Source: Streptomyces sp. CB01201 (GTDB taxonomy: Bacteria > Actinomycetota > Actinomycetes > Streptomycetales > Streptomycetaceae). Taken from it: a stretch of 64,000 nucleotides of DNA. The position numbers and the translations under genes were made by a program. Below the pieces are notes generated by a model. It made no database searches, was not told the origin of the DNA, and worked only from the letters and a program-made list of their open reading frames with translations. Shown here piece after piece: positions 63,265-64,000 of this stretch (positions are counted from its first letter, which is position 1; each line of letters starts with the position of its first letter). The stretch spans positions 183,645 to 247,644 of the forward strand of contig NZ_NNBJ01000008.1 in assembly GCF_002803085.1 (NCBI RefSeq), read 5' to 3'.

Positions 63265-64000
63265 TCAGGACGTGTCGGTCCGCGCGAAGACGTGCTCGTC
63301 CAGGATCAGACCGATCGCGACGGCGACCGGGATGGCGACCAGTGCCCCCACGATGCCGAGCAGTGCGCCGCCGAGCAGCACGCCCACCACGGTGACCAGG
63401 GGGTGGACGTCCACGGCGAACTTCATCACGCGCGGCACGATCAGGTAGTCCTCCGCGACCCGGAAGGCGACGTAGAACCCCGCCGTCGCCAGGGCCACCG
63501 GGAAGGACACCGACAGGGCAACCAGGCTCACGACCAGGCCGCCGATCGTGGTGCCCACGATGGGGATCAGGTCCATCAGCGCGATGAACACCCCGAGCGC
63601 GGCGGGATAGGGCACGCCGGTGACCACGCACCAGATGAAGGTGGCGAGCCCCGCGATCACCGAGGTGAGTACGTTGCCGAGCATGTAGCGGCCCACCCGG
63701 ATCAGGATCTCGTCGGTGACGTCTCGCGCGTGCGGACGTTTGCGGGCGGCGACGAACCGCAGGAAGAACCGCTTCAGGGACGGCAGGAACGCCATCACGT
63801 AGACCGTCACGACGATGACGACCGCGGCCGAGGTCACCGCCCCGACGACCACCCGCCCCGCACCCAGCAGACCCCCCGCGAGGCCCGCGGCCCCGCCGTT
63901 GGAGAACTGGTCCTTGGCCTTCTGCAGGACGTGGAAGCGGTCCTCGAACCTGCCGAGCACCGAATCGTGGTTCCGCAGCTGCTTCAGCCAGTCGGGCACC
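63265..64000 (-). CDS. AI-2E family transporter (PF01594-type permease), 5' end beyond window
   Basis: The visible part (about 244 residues, with the true start beyond base 64000) is the C-terminal two-thirds of an AI-2E/PerM-like permease (family ~350-380 residues). Helices include AAVVIVVTVYVMAFLPSLKR, a conserved NVLTSVIAGLATFIWCVVTG, ALMDLIPIVGTTIGGLVVSL and a last TVVGVLLGGALLGIVGALVA. A cytoplasmic RFVAARKRPHARDVTDEILI linker is present. Substrates of the family are disputed (quorum signal, Na+/H+, or peptidoglycan-related); none is assigned here. Confidence 0.85.
   Translation of the reverse strand, partial: VPDWLKQLRNHDSVLGRFEDRFHVLQKAKDQFSNGGAAGLAGGLLGAGRVVVGAVTSAAVVIVVTVYVMAFLPSLKRFFLRFVAARKRPHARDVTDEILIRVGRYMLGNVLTSVIAGLATFIWCVVTGVPYPAALGVFIALMDLIPIVGTTIGGLVVSLVALSVSFPVALATAGFYVAFRVAEDYLIVPRVMKFAVDVHPLVTVVGVLLGGALLGIVGALVAIPVAVAIGLILDEHVFARTDTS

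Overview
The window is chromosomal DNA from a high-GC actinomycete, almost certainly a Streptomyces. Coding frames have strongly GC-rich third positions and many GTG starts. It encodes an SsgA-family sporulation/division protein, a SigB/SigF-type stress sigma factor with several partner-switching regulators, a SigK/RskA pair, a BrkB-family membrane protein and a Tat-exported phospholipase C. I saw no rRNA, tRNA, CRISPR array, insertion sequence or prophage gene. Both edges cut a gene: an MFS exporter at the left and an AI-2E family permease at the right.

Layout. 0-15 kb: transport and housekeeping (three MFS permeases, an unrecognised 1600-residue protein, a methyltransferase, the sigK-rskA operon, a STAND ATPase and a BrkB-family protein). 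15.3-21.4 kb: a compact five-gene cassette on the minus strand that reads as a RiPP (ribosomally made, modified peptide) locus. Its order is MFS exporter, S9 peptidase, a 39-residue precursor peptide too short for routine gene calling, a cobalamin-type radical SAM C-methyltransferase with a CX7CX2C cluster motif, and a DUF5825-like protein. Gene overlaps, a strong hairpin directly after the precursor and an AT-rich palindrome upstream suggest one regulated transcript with a boosted precursor level. This is the best candidate for an undescribed system.

22-44 kb is a stress and partner-switching region. It holds a DUF4142 protein, a decayed flavin reductase, a GAF-PP2C phosphatase, a three-subunit molybdenum hydroxylase, Dps, PRC-barrel, CsbD and SsgA-like proteins, a SigB-type sigma factor behind an RsbW-like kinase, an SDR-DUF2867 protein, photolyase, an ANTAR-GAF-PAS-PAS-PP2C protein, a 1526-residue soluble hybrid histidine kinase with seven exact-period HAMP repeats, and an RsbA-like MEDS/ATPase protein coupled to a 49-codon reading frame. 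The shared theme is sensing redox, light or osmotic stress and releasing a sigma factor.

44-64 kb is mixed. It contains an overlapping methyltransferase/CDGSH/haem-oxygenase-like operon, a small membrane protein, a Tat phospholipase C, a second-type NAD-dependent DNA ligase, an S33 peptidase, an RNA 2',3'-cyclic phosphodiesterase, an XRE regulator, a divergent TetR/SDR pair with a clear operator-promoter, a lipoprotein, divergent xylA/xylB, a STAS protein lacking the phosphorylatable serine, an M20 peptidase, and a hypothetical protein.
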